14,282 nucleotides of DNA, taken from NCBI GenBank assembly GCA_934589225.1, contig CAKTNS010000054.1, forward strand, positions 1 to 14,282, written 5' to 3'. The notes under the pieces are model-generated. The model was not told where the DNA came from. It did no database searches and worked only from the letters and a program-made list of their open reading frames with translations. The position numbers and the translations under genes were made by a program. Positions 7,206-13,610 of this stretch are shown here, piece after piece (positions within the stretch are counted from its first letter, which is position 1; the number at the start of each line of letters is the position of its first letter). The DNA comes from an uncultured Oscillospiraceae bacterium (GTDB lineage: Bacteria > Bacillota > Clostridia > Oscillospirales > Oscillospiraceae).

Positions 7206-7216
7206 TTTTCGACAAA
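7206..7216 (-). promoter_or_regulatory. Spo0A-binding 0A box
   Basis: The minus strand reads TTTTGTCGAAA, containing the canonical 0A-box core TGTCGAA (7214-7208). It lies about 80 bp upstream of the proposed spo0A -35 and 23 bp upstream of the -35 proposed for the divergent aminopeptidase, so it could serve autoregulation, control of the neighbour, or both. Confidence 0.6.
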
Positions 7217-7237
7217 ATGTCGCTTTTATGGACCCAA

Positions 7238-7266
7238 TTGACGGAAATAGCCGGTTGTAGTAAAAT
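7238..7266 (+). promoter_or_regulatory. Sigma-A promoter for the M18 aminopeptidase
   Basis: TTGACG (7238-7243) and TAAAAT (7261-7266) are separated by exactly 17 nt, giving a leader of about 30 nt before the ATG at 7303. Both boxes match the consensus at five of six positions. Confidence 0.7.
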
Positions 7267-7302
7267 GGATGAAACCGATCACCTATAGAAAGGAACATCT
7301 TT

Positions 7303-8583
7303 ATGACAGATCGCATCAAGGAGCTTTGCGCCTTTCTGGACGCTTCCCACAGCCAATATCACGCCCGGGCCTACCTGGAGGGTCTCCTCCTGCGCCAGGG
7401 CTATGCCCCCCTTGCCGAAGGGGACCACTGGGACCTGGTTCCCGGAGGAAAATACTATGTGACCCGGGGCGGCAGCGCCCTGATGGCCTTCCGCATCCCG
7501 CAGAACGGCCCCCGAGGCTTCCTGATCAGCGCCGCCCACACGGACCGGCCCGCCTTCAAGCTCAAAGAAAACGGAGAGCTGGAGGGCACCTACCCCCGGC
7601 TGGCGGTGGAGCGCTACGGCGGACAGATCCTGGCGCCCTGGCTGGACCGGCCCCTGAGCATTGCCGGGCGGGTGCTGGTGGAGACCCCCCAGGGGGCAGA
7701 AACGAAGCTACTGGACATTGACCGGGACCTGCTGCTGATCCCCAACGTGGCCATCCACATGAACCGTCAGGCCAACGACGGCTACAAGTGGAACCCGGTG
7801 ACCGATGTGCTGCCCCTGCTGGCAAGCCCCGAGAACAAGGGGAAATTCGGGGAGCTGCTGGAACGGGAAGCCGGGGGAAAAATCCTCAGCCACGACCTGT
7901 TCCTGTACATCCGGCAGAAGGCCTCGGTCTGGGGTCTGGATGAAAGCTTCCTGTCCAGTGCCGCTCTGGACGATCTGGAGTGCGTCTGGGGCTGCTTCCA
8001 GGGCTTCCTGAATGCCAAAGGCAGCGGCTCTATCCCTCTGTTTGCGGCTCTTGACAGCGAGGAAGTGGGCTCCTGCTCCACCCAGGGCGCAGCCTCTACC
8101 TTCCTAAAGCAGACCATCCGCCGCATCTGCGCCGGGCTGGGCCTGGAAGAGGACCGGCTGCTGTCCCAGTCCTTCCTGGTCAGCGCCGACAACGCCCACG
8201 CCCTGCACCCCAACCATCCGGAGCTGGCAGACCCGGGCAACGCCCCCGTCATGGGCGGCGGCATCGTCATCAAGTTCAATTCCAACCTCCGCTACTGCAC
8301 CGACGGCTACAACGCTGCCCTGTTCCGCACAGTCTGCAACAAGGCCGGTGCCCCCACCCAGAACTACTACAACCGCCCGGACATCCCCGGCGGCAGCACC
8401 TTAGGCTGCATCTCCGTAGGCCAGGTCTCCATCCCCACGGTAGACATTGGCCTCCCCCAGCTGGCCATGCACAGCTGCTATGAAACCGCCGCCGTGGCAG
8501 ACGCGGAGGCTCTGGAGGACGCCATGACCACCTATTTTGGCCAGACCCTGACAAGAACCGAAACGGGGTTTGTGTTGGAGTAA
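7303..8583 (+). CDS. apeB: M18 family metallo-aminopeptidase
   Basis: A 426-aa cytoplasmic aminopeptidase of peptidase family M18 (aspartyl aminopeptidase type), which uses two divalent metals, usually zinc, to remove N-terminal residues from peptides. Metal and catalytic residues are visible in order: H79 and D81 in AAHTDRPAFK, D223/D224 in ALDDLE, E253/E254 in ALDSEEVGS, D296 in VSADNAHALHPNH and H390 in AMHSCYE. Length is normal for the bacterial family. AAAGGA precedes the ATG by 7 nt. It is divergent from spo0A with a 0A box between them. The protein probably recycles peptides imported by systems such as the Opp operon further right (inference). The symbol apeB is the usual clostridial annotation; substrate preference is not visible. 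Confidence 0.94.
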   Translation: MTDRIKELCAFLDASHSQYHARAYLEGLLLRQGYAPLAEGDHWDLVPGGKYYVTRGGSALMAFRIPQNGPRGFLISAAHTDRPAFKLKENGELEGTYPRLAVERYGGQILAPWLDRPLSIAGRVLVETPQGAETKLLDIDRDLLLIPNVAIHMNRQANDGYKWNPVTDVLPLLASPENKGKFGELLEREAGGKILSHDLFLYIRQKASVWGLDESFLSSAALDDLECVWGCFQGFLNAKGSGSIPLFAALDSEEVGSCSTQGAASTFLKQTIRRICAGLGLEEDRLLSQSFLVSADNAHALHPNHPELADPGNAPVMGGGIVIKFNSNLRYCTDGYNAALFRTVCNKAGAPTQNYYNRPDIPGGSTLGCISVGQVSIPTVDIGLPQLAMHSCYETAAVADAEALEDAMTTYFGQTLTRTETGFVLE

Positions 8584-8593
8584 GACCCCAGCC

Positions 8594-8641
8594 CCTTGGC
8601 TCTCCCTCTGGGAGAGCTGTCACCGAAGGTGACTGAGAGGG
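8594..8641 (+). repeat. R1, REP-like double hairpin
   Basis: CTCTCCC-TCT-GGGAGAG and GTCACC-GAA-GGTGAC are two adjacent perfect hairpins with 3-nt loops, flanked by CCTTGG and TGAGAGGG. It starts ten bases after the aminopeptidase stop. It could protect the mRNA 3' end as REP sequences do in enterobacteria; it has no U-tract. Confidence 0.75.
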
Positions 8642-8665
8642 CCGTGGTTGGTATCTTCAACGTTT

Positions 8666-8719
8666 CCCCTCTCCGTCCTCGCTGCGCTCGGCCACCTCTC
8701 CCAAAGGGAGAGGCAAGGG
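8666..8719 (-). repeat. R2, REP-like double hairpin, inverted relative to R1
   Basis: CCTCTCCC-AAA-GGGAGAGG is a perfect 8-bp hairpin, preceded by a less regular CCGTCCTCGCTGCGCTCGGC segment. Together with R1 it forms a head-to-head pair separated by about 24 bp, the layout of a bacterial interspersed mosaic element. Confidence 0.7.
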
Positions 8720-8760
8720 ATGCCTGCCAGAATGAGGGGCGGGACAGCGATATTCATTGC

Positions 8761-8988
8761 AGGAACAATGGGCGCAGAGGTAGAACGCCAAAACCTTCCC
8801 CTTCGGGGAAGGGGGACCGCCATAGGCGGTGGATGAGGCGCGGTACCACGTTCCGCATTGCAGGAACAACCGGCGCAGAGGTAGAACGCCAAAACCTTCC
8901 CCTTCGGGGAAGGGGAACCGCCGTAGGCGGTGGATGAGGCGCGGTACCACGCTCCGCATTGTAGGAACAATAGGCGCAGAGGTAAAAC
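8761..8988 (+). repeat. 101-bp tandem repeat, 2.25 copies
   Basis: Units at 8761-8861 and 8862-8962 are both exactly 101 bp and nearly identical; a truncated third unit runs to about 8988. Each unit starts AGGAACAA and carries GGCGCAGAGGTAGAACGCC. It then has two hairpins, CCTTCCCC-TTC-GGGGAAGG and ACCGCC-NNN-GGCGGT, and ends GGATGAGGCGCGGTACCACG. The GGCGCAGAGGTAGAACG segment also occurs near 470. The two hairpins are an R-type pair (R3 at 8794-8837, R4 at 8895-8938). Confidence 0.85.
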
Positions 8989-9006
8989 CTCCCAGCGAAA
9001 CCGTAG

Positions 9007-9028
9007 GGAACGGCCTGTGTGCCGTTCC
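9007..9028 (+). repeat. A hairpin, copy 4
   Basis: GGAACGGC, loop CTGTGT, GCCGTTCC, preceded by CAGCGAAACCGTAG. The arms are intact. A C-type core (ATTACAACCCGTGTGGATAA, 9041-9060) follows, as at copy 2. Confidence 0.75.
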
Positions 9029-9040
9029 GGGAACGTAGCA

Positions 9041-9060
9041 ATTACAACCCGTGTGGATAA
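9041..9060 (+). repeat. C-type repeat, degenerate core
   Basis: ATTACAACCCGTGTGGATAA resembles the cores at 173-186 and 5760-5779. It joins to AAACCACCCCCCGACAT, the same junction that precedes the B element in the first mosaic. Confidence 0.55.
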
Positions 9061-9081
9061 AACAAAACCACCCCCCGACAT

Positions 9082-9203
9082 GTCATTCCGAGCGAACGAA
9101 TGTGAGTCGAGGAATCTTCCCGAGTAGCTGGTTTTATCTTGTGGTGGTTCATTATCCATCGTGGTGGATTCCTCCACTCCGCTTGCGCTGCGGTCGGAAT
9201 GAC
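9082..9203 (+). repeat. B element, copy 3 (MITE-like near-palindrome)
   Basis: It is 122 bp, one base longer than the other two, with the same GTCATTCCGAGCG and CGGTCGGAATGAC ends and nested GAGGAATC/GATTCCTC arms. The left flank CCACCCCCCGACAT is identical to that of copy 1; the right flank lacks the G-run seen in copies 1 and 2. Confidence 0.8.
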
Positions 9204-9265
9204 AATGAGGTTACGTTTCTACGGATTCGCCTACTGTTTCTAGAATGTTTCACGCCGCCCCGCGG

Positions 9266-9314
9266 CCCTCATCAGGCTCGCCCAGGCGAGCCAGCTTCCC
9301 CCGAGGGAAGCTTT
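9266..9314 (-). repeat. R5, REP-like double hairpin, inverted
   Basis: CCCTCATCA leads into GGCTCGCC-CA-GGCGAGCC and then AGCTTCCC-CCGA-GGGAAGCT. This is the mirror image of the R1/R3/R4 layout, with both stems perfect although their sequences differ from the other copies, showing compensatory change. Confidence 0.7.
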
Positions 9315-9332
9315 TGTACCGTGCTTTTGGGA

Positions 9333-9478
9333 GGTATCATTCAACCGCACGGGTTGTAGTTGCAACGTTTTGTGGCGATGAATCATCGCCGCTACATTGC
9401 GTAATACCATTCAACCACACGGGTTGTATCCGGAACGTAGCGTGGTTCCATTCATCCACACAGGTTATATTCGCAACG
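9333..9478 (-). repeat. Three inverted C-type repeats with a central palindrome
   Basis: CATTCAACCGCACGGGTTGT (9339-9358), CATTCAACCACACGGGTTGT (9408-9427) and CATTCATCCACACAGGTTAT (9449-9468) are inverse C cores, each followed by a CAACG or GAACG tail. The GGCGATGA/TCATCGCC palindrome lies between the first two at 9374-9390, as at 139-155 between the first two cores of the left mosaic. Confidence 0.65.
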
Positions 9479-9484
9479 CCCCAC

Positions 9485-9506
9485 GGAACGGCACACAGGC
9501 CGTTCC
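9485..9506 (-). repeat. A hairpin, copy 5
   Basis: GGAACGGC, loop ACACAG, GCCGTTCC, followed by CTACGGTTTCGCTGAT. It has the same orientation and flank as copy 1. Confidence 0.75.
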
Positions 9507-9571
9507 CTACGGTTTCGCTGATGGGTTCTTTGTTCTAACCAAAGTATTCCAAAAACGTCCCCCCAAAAAAT

Positions 9572-9644
9572 AATTGTCAATTGTCCATTGTCAATTGTCA
9601 ACTTAAAATAACTGTCAACTGTAAACTGTCAACTGTCAACTGAT
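9572..9644. repeat. T5 heptamer array, right end of the third repeat block
   Basis: The inner tier is AATTGTC, AATTGTC, CATTGTC, AATTGTC, followed by an A/T-rich AACTTAAAATA linker and an outer tier of four ACTGTCA-type units. It ends two bases before the ribosome binding site of the pyrophosphatase. No matching inverted array is visible at the left side of this block. Confidence 0.85.
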
Positions 9645-9661
9645 TCAAGGAGGTGCCCCCC

Positions 9662-11302
9662 ATGAAAAAAACACCCATCTACATCACCGGGCATCAGCAT
9701 CCCGATACGGACTCGGTGGCTTCTGCCATTGCTTATTCCTTTTTCAAGCGCTCCCTGGGTACCCCGGCGGTGGCCTGCTGTCTGGGGAAGCTCAATGCCG
9801 AGACCAAGTATCTTCTGAACCGGTTCCACTTCTCCGAGCCCCAGCTGCTGACGGACGGGCGGATCACCGTGGGAGAGGTTTCCATGGACCCGCCTACCTA
9901 TATTTCCCCGGAGACCACCATTTTTGAATGTCTGCAGCAAATGCAGCAGGGCAACCGGACCTACTGCGGCGTGGTGGACGAAGACAAAAAGCTCATCGGC
10001 ATGGTGACCAAATCCGACATTTCCGTCATCGGCCTGTATGACACCGCCCGCTCCATTGCCATCATGGCCCAGACCCCCCTTGATAACTTCCGCAAGACCC
10101 TGGACGGCCGGGTGGTCTATGACGACCCCCAGATGAAGCTTAACGGCAAGGTCAGCGTCATTGCCATGACGGAGTTCTCCCGACTGGGCAGCTACGATGT
10201 GGCCCAGCGCATCGTCATCTGCGGCTGCGACCCGGAGGCCCAGAAGCAGGTCATCTGTCAGGGGGCAGGACTACTGGTGGTGGTCTGGGCAGAAGAAATC
10301 CGTCCCGATGTCATCGCCACCGCCCAGGCCCACCACTGCCCCATCATCATCTCCGGCCACGGCGCCATGAACACCACCCGTTACATTTACTTCGCTCCCT
10401 CCGCCAGCAAGATCATGAAAACCGAGCTGGTGAAGTTCACCTCCACGGAGCTTGCGGAGGACGTGAGCCGGAAAATGATGCAGACCCGGTACCACGTCTA
10501 CCCGGTGACGGACCCGGAGGGCCACCTGACGGGCTATGTGTCCCGGTATCACATCATGCAGGCCCCCAGCAAAAAGCTGATCCTGGTGGACCACAACGAG
10601 TTCTCCCAGTCCGTCCGGGCCATTGAAAAGGCCCAGGTGCTGGAGGTCATCGATCACCACCGGATCAATGATTTCTCCTCCCAGTATCCCGTTCAGTTCC
10701 GGAATGAAATCGTGGGCTCCACCTGTACCATTGTAGCCACCATTTTCAGAGAGAACCAGATTCCCATTCCCGTGGACCTGGCGGGGCTCATGCTGGGCGC
10801 CATTTTGTCGGACACCCTGAATTTCCATTCCCCCACCACCACGGAAAAGGACCGCTCCACCGCCAATATTCTGGCGGCCATTGCGGACCTGGATTTGGAA
10901 GACTTTGCCACGGAGCTCTTTACCGCCACCGCCTCCAAGGTGGATTCCAGCCCTGCAGAGCTCATTAAAACCGACATGAAGCTCTTTGACATTCTGGGCT
11001 GCAAAATCTCCATTTCCCAGGTGATCCTGGCCTCCCTGGATGACCTGCATCTGGCCTCCACGGACATCCAGCACGCCTTGGATGTGTTCGCCGAAAAGAA
11101 GGATCTGGACCTTTCTCTGCTGGCCTTTACCAGCATCCAGGAGAACGGCTCCGTGCTGTACTACGGCGGCAACCGCAGCCCCTGGGCCCAGGAGGCCTTC
11201 CCCGAAGACCCCACCCAGGAACGGACCTTCCACCAGGGTCTTCTCTCCCGAAAGCAGCAGCTGCTGCCCCGGCTCACCGCCGTCATTGAAAAATACCTGT
11301 AA
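9662..11302 (+). CDS. CBS-domain manganese-dependent inorganic pyrophosphatase (family II)
   Basis: A 546-aa cytoplasmic family II pyrophosphatase that hydrolyses pyrophosphate to phosphate. The catalytic DHH domain is split by a regulatory insert. Metal-ligand motif GHQHPDTDS is at residues 10-18. CBS1 follows at about 72-125, a DRTGG domain at about 140-250 and CBS2 at about 258-300. DHH motifs come next (VDHNE at 309-313, VIDHHRI at 329-335), then a DHHA2 domain to the end. In this subfamily the CBS pair binds adenine nucleotides and the DRTGG domain is linked to diadenosine polyphosphate activation, so activity is probably tuned to energy status. I chose the ATG at 9662 because AAGGAGGT lies 7 nt upstream; an in-frame GTG at 9653 overlaps that site. 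A small unknown gene follows after 12 nt, probably co-transcribed. Confidence 0.95.
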   Translation: MKKTPIYITGHQHPDTDSVASAIAYSFFKRSLGTPAVACCLGKLNAETKYLLNRFHFSEPQLLTDGRITVGEVSMDPPTYISPETTIFECLQQMQQGNRTYCGVVDEDKKLIGMVTKSDISVIGLYDTARSIAIMAQTPLDNFRKTLDGRVVYDDPQMKLNGKVSVIAMTEFSRLGSYDVAQRIVICGCDPEAQKQVICQGAGLLVVVWAEEIRPDVIATAQAHHCPIIISGHGAMNTTRYIYFAPSASKIMKTELVKFTSTELAEDVSRKMMQTRYHVYPVTDPEGHLTGYVSRYHIMQAPSKKLILVDHNEFSQSVRAIEKAQVLEVIDHHRINDFSSQYPVQFRNEIVGSTCTIVATIFRENQIPIPVDLAGLMLGAILSDTLNFHSPTTTEKDRSTANILAAIADLDLEDFATELFTATASKVDSSPAELIKTDMKLFDILGCKISISQVILASLDDLHLASTDIQHALDVFAEKKDLDLSLLAFTSIQENGSVLYYGGNRSPWAQEAFPEDPTQERTFHQGLLSRKQQLLPRLTAVIEKYL

Positions 11303-11314
11303 GGAGGCTCCCCC

Positions 11315-11542
11315 ATGGCAGAATACGAGCTGGTTCACGAAATTCAGAACCTGTGCCGGAACAATCAGATGCGGGATGTCTTCATTGAAGAGATCACTTG
11401 CGACGACCCGGAAACCTACGTCCGCCGCCGCCTGAAAGGCAACCTCCAGGAGCTGACCCTGGACCCCCACCCCGACGGCACCCTGACCATCCACACCGTC
11501 ACCGACGGACTGATGGAAAAGTTTTCTTTTACCAAGCTTTAA
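11315..11542 (+). CDS. Unrecognised 75-aa protein coupled to the pyrophosphatase
   Basis: I do not recognise this family. It is a small, soluble, acidic protein with no signal peptide or membrane segment. The N-terminal part (MAEYELVHEIQNLCRNNQMR) looks helical and is followed by an acidic stretch (EEITCDDPE). The C-terminal part alternates in a beta-like pattern (LQELTLDPHPDGTLTIHTV). Two cysteines (C14, C29) are 15 residues apart. A strong GGAGG begins immediately after the pyrophosphatase stop and lies 7 nt before the ATG, so the gene is almost certainly real and translated from the same mRNA. A perfect terminator ends the transcript 15 bases later. A role linked to the pyrophosphatase is only suggested by position. 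Confidence 0.85.
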   Translation: MAEYELVHEIQNLCRNNQMRDVFIEEITCDDPETYVRRRLKGNLQELTLDPHPDGTLTIHTVTDGLMEKFSFTKL

Positions 11543-11557
11543 TCACAAAGGCCCCTG

Positions 11558-11595
11558 CGCAAAAAAGCTTCCCCGATTGGGGAAGCTTTTTTGCG
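11558..11595. terminator. Bidirectional rho-independent terminator
   Basis: The 17-base arms CGCAAAAAAGCTTCCCC and GGGGAAGCTTTTTTGCG are perfectly complementary around a 4-nt loop. T-rich arms on both strands let it end the pyrophosphatase operon from the left and the opp operon from the right. It ends three bases short of the oppF stop codon. Confidence 0.93.
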
Positions 11596-11597
11596 TA

Positions 11598-12530
11598 TCA
11601 TGCTCTTGTTGTCCACTGTTCGATCTCCCGGTCGGTGCCCAGAACCTGGTGGGTGCCTTCCAGGGTGTGGAGGGTGCCGGTATGGTAGTCGATGCCGGAG
11701 GAAGCGTAGTCATAGGTCTCCGCAATGCGATTGCGCTCCACTCTGGGGTTGGGGCTGGGGATGGCGGACATAAGGCTGCGGGTATAGGGATGGACGGGAT
11801 TTGTAAAAATCTCTTCCGTGGTACCGGTTTCCAGCAGGTGACCCAGGTGGAGGACCCCGATGCGGTCGGAAATGTACTTGACCATGGAAAGGTCGTGGGC
11901 AATAAAGAGGTAGGCCGTGCCGGTCTCCTGCTGGATGTCCTTCATCAGATTTACCACCTGGGCCTGAATGGACACGTCCAGGGCGGAAATGCATTCGTCG
12001 GCAATGATCAGCTTGGGGTCCATAATAAGGGCCCGGGCGATGCCCACCCGCTGGCGCTGGCCGCCGGAGAACTGATGGGGATACCGGTCCGCATGCTCCG
12101 GAGCCAGGCCTACTTTGGCCAAAATCCGGTCAATTTTCTCCTGCCGCTCTTTGTGGCTGCCATAGAGATGATGGATGTCCAGGCCTTCTCCAATGATCTC
12201 CCCCACCTTTTTCCGGGGGTTCAGGCAGGCCATGGGGTCCTGGAAAATCATCTGCATCTGGGTCCGCAGGCTCTGGGTGGTTTTTTTATCAAGCCTCCCG
12301 GTAATGTCCTGACCATCAAAGAGAATCTGCCCCGCCGTAGGCTCATACAGGCGGATGACGCTGCGGCCGATGGTGGATTTTCCGGAGCCGGATTCTCCCA
12401 CCAGGCCATAGGTCTCGCCGGGATAAATATCAAAGCTGACCCCGTCCACAGCCCGGACGGTGTAGCCGGAATTGACTTTAAAATACTGTTTTAAATCCCG
12501 TACTTGCAGCAGAGGCTGTTTTTCATCCAT
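11598..12530 (-). CDS. oppF: Oligopeptide/dipeptide ABC transporter ATPase, OppF/DppF type
   Basis: A 310-aa ATP-hydrolysing subunit of a peptide importer on the cytoplasmic face of the membrane, partner of the upstream OppD. Walker A GESGSGKS is at residues 45-52. The Q-loop is in MIFQDPMACLNPRK, the ABC signature is FSGGQRQRVGIARAL, Walker B is LIIADECISALD and the H-loop is IAHDLS. The oligopeptide-transporter C-terminal extension follows HPYTRSLMSAIP. The Walker B-adjacent ECISALD wording is typical of OppF/DppF rather than OppD. Its ATG overlaps the oppD stop by 8 nt and GGAGG lies within the end of oppD, indicating translational coupling. Substrate (oligopeptide, dipeptide or nickel) cannot be told from the ATPase. 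Confidence 0.93.
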   Translation of the reverse strand: MDEKQPLLQVRDLKQYFKVNSGYTVRAVDGVSFDIYPGETYGLVGESGSGKSTIGRSVIRLYEPTAGQILFDGQDITGRLDKKTTQSLRTQMQMIFQDPMACLNPRKKVGEIIGEGLDIHHLYGSHKERQEKIDRILAKVGLAPEHADRYPHQFSGGQRQRVGIARALIMDPKLIIADECISALDVSIQAQVVNLMKDIQQETGTAYLFIAHDLSMVKYISDRIGVLHLGHLLETGTTEEIFTNPVHPYTRSLMSAIPSPNPRVERNRIAETYDYASSGIDYHTGTLHTLEGTHQVLGTDREIEQWTTRA

Positions 12531-13602
12531 TTTTCTCCGCCTCCTTCTTCATTCTCTGAATCCGTGCCTTTAATTCCGGGGGCATTTCCACCTTGGGGGC
12601 CCGGGGGTCCAGCAGCCAGGTGGCGGCGTAGTGGCTCTCCGACAGCCGGAACATGGGAGGCTCCGCCCGCTCGTCGATGTTCAGGGCGAAGACGTTCCGG
12701 GGGGCAAAGGCATCACCGGTGACCTCATGCAGCAGGTTGGGAGGAGAGCCGGGGATGGTATAGAGCCGGTCGTCCTCGGTGTCCAGGTCCGGCATGGCGC
12801 TGAGCAGGCCCCAGGTATAGGGGTGGACGGGCTCATAGTAAATTTCATCGATGGTGCCGGTCTCCACAATGCGTCCGGCGTACATGACGTTGACAAAATC
12901 CGCCACCTTGGCCACAACCCCCAGATCGTGGGTGATGTAAATGACGGAGATCCGCCGCTCCCGCTGGATCTTCTGGATCAGCTCCAGAATTTTGGCCTGA
13001 ATGGTCACGTCCAGGGCGGTGGTGGGCTCGTCGCAGATCAGCAGCTCCGGGTCGCAGGCCAGGGCAATGGCAATGACCACCCGCTGGCGCATGCCGCCGG
13101 AGAGCTGGTGGGGGTAGTTCTTCATCCGCTCTTCCGCGTCGGTGATGCCAACCTCTTTTAACAGCTCCACGGCCTTCTGGTAGGCCTCAGCCTTGGGAGT
13201 CTTGTAGTGCCAAATCATGCCCTCCATGATCTGCTTGCCGATGGTCATGGTGGGGTCTAAGCTCGTCATGGGGTCCTGGAAAATCATGGCAATGCGCTTG
13301 CCGTTGATGTGGCGGCGGATGTCCCGCTTTTTCATTTTCAGAATGTCCACGGTTTCCGGGGTGCCGTCATCGTGGTGATAGGTAAACTGGATGGTGCCGG
13401 AATCCACGGTGCCGTTTTTGGCCAGAATGCCCATGGCGGCCTTCACCGTTACGGATTTTCCGGAGCCGGACTCGCCGACGATGGCCAGAGTCTCCCCCCG
13501 GTACAAGTCCAGATTCACGCCCCGAATGGCGTGGACCGGTCCGGCGGTGGTGTGGAAGGTAATGCTCAGGTCCCGGACCGTCAATACTTTCTCTCGTTCC
13601 AT
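12523..13602 (-). CDS. oppD: Oligopeptide/dipeptide ABC transporter ATPase, OppD/DppD type
   Basis: A 359-aa ATPase subunit of the same peptide importer. Walker A GESGSGKS is at residues 43-50. The Q-loop is MIFQDPMTSLDP, the signature LSGGMRQRVVIAIAL, Walker B LLICDEPTTALD and the H-loop ITHDLG. The C-terminal oligopeptide-type domain begins at HPYTWGLLSAMP and includes GDAFAPRNVFAL. The two cysteines of the Cys-x-Phe-x-x-Arg-Cys motif found in many OppD/DppD proteins are replaced by Asp and Asn here, so no iron-sulfur site is expected. I chose the ATG at 13602, 4 nt after GAGGTG; an in-frame GTG at 13614 overlaps the end of oppC and is less likely. It lies 8 bases after the oppC stop. Confidence 0.94.
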   Translation of the reverse strand: MEREKVLTVRDLSITFHTTAGPVHAIRGVNLDLYRGETLAIVGESGSGKSVTVKAAMGILAKNGTVDSGTIQFTYHHDDGTPETVDILKMKKRDIRRHINGKRIAMIFQDPMTSLDPTMTIGKQIMEGMIWHYKTPKAEAYQKAVELLKEVGITDAEERMKNYPHQLSGGMRQRVVIAIALACDPELLICDEPTTALDVTIQAKILELIQKIQRERRISVIYITHDLGVVAKVADFVNVMYAGRIVETGTIDEIYYEPVHPYTWGLLSAMPDLDTEDDRLYTIPGSPPNLLHEVTGDAFAPRNVFALNIDERAEPPMFRLSESHYAATWLLDPRAPKVEMPPELKARIQRMKKEAEKNG

Positions 13603-13610
13603 GGCGCACC

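Larger units (their letters stand above)
8584..9661. other. Gene-free repeat mosaic between the aminopeptidase and the pyrophosphatase
   Basis: Over 1 kb without a credible gene. In order it holds R1 and R2 double hairpins in opposite orientations, a 101-bp tandem repeat carrying R3 and R4, an A hairpin, a C core, the third B element, an inverted R5, three inverted C repeats with a GGCGATGA/TCATCGCC palindrome (9374-9390), a fifth A hairpin and the T5 array. Open frames are repeat-derived and lack ribosome binding sites. I found no confident promoter for the downstream gene. Confidence 0.8.

Noticed and set aside
8620..9177. Open frames across the third repeat mosaic as genes
   Set aside because: Their translations are tandem repeats of the hairpin sequences, they occur in several frames on both strands, and none has a ribosome binding site.
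10271..11494. Long minus-strand open frame opposite the pyrophosphatase and small gene
   Set aside because: It is a shadow of the real genes, runs across two plus-strand genes, and shows no family motif or start signal.
11577..12494. Plus-strand open frame opposite oppF
   Set aside because: It begins inside the terminator stem and is antisense to an ATPase with all motifs intact.
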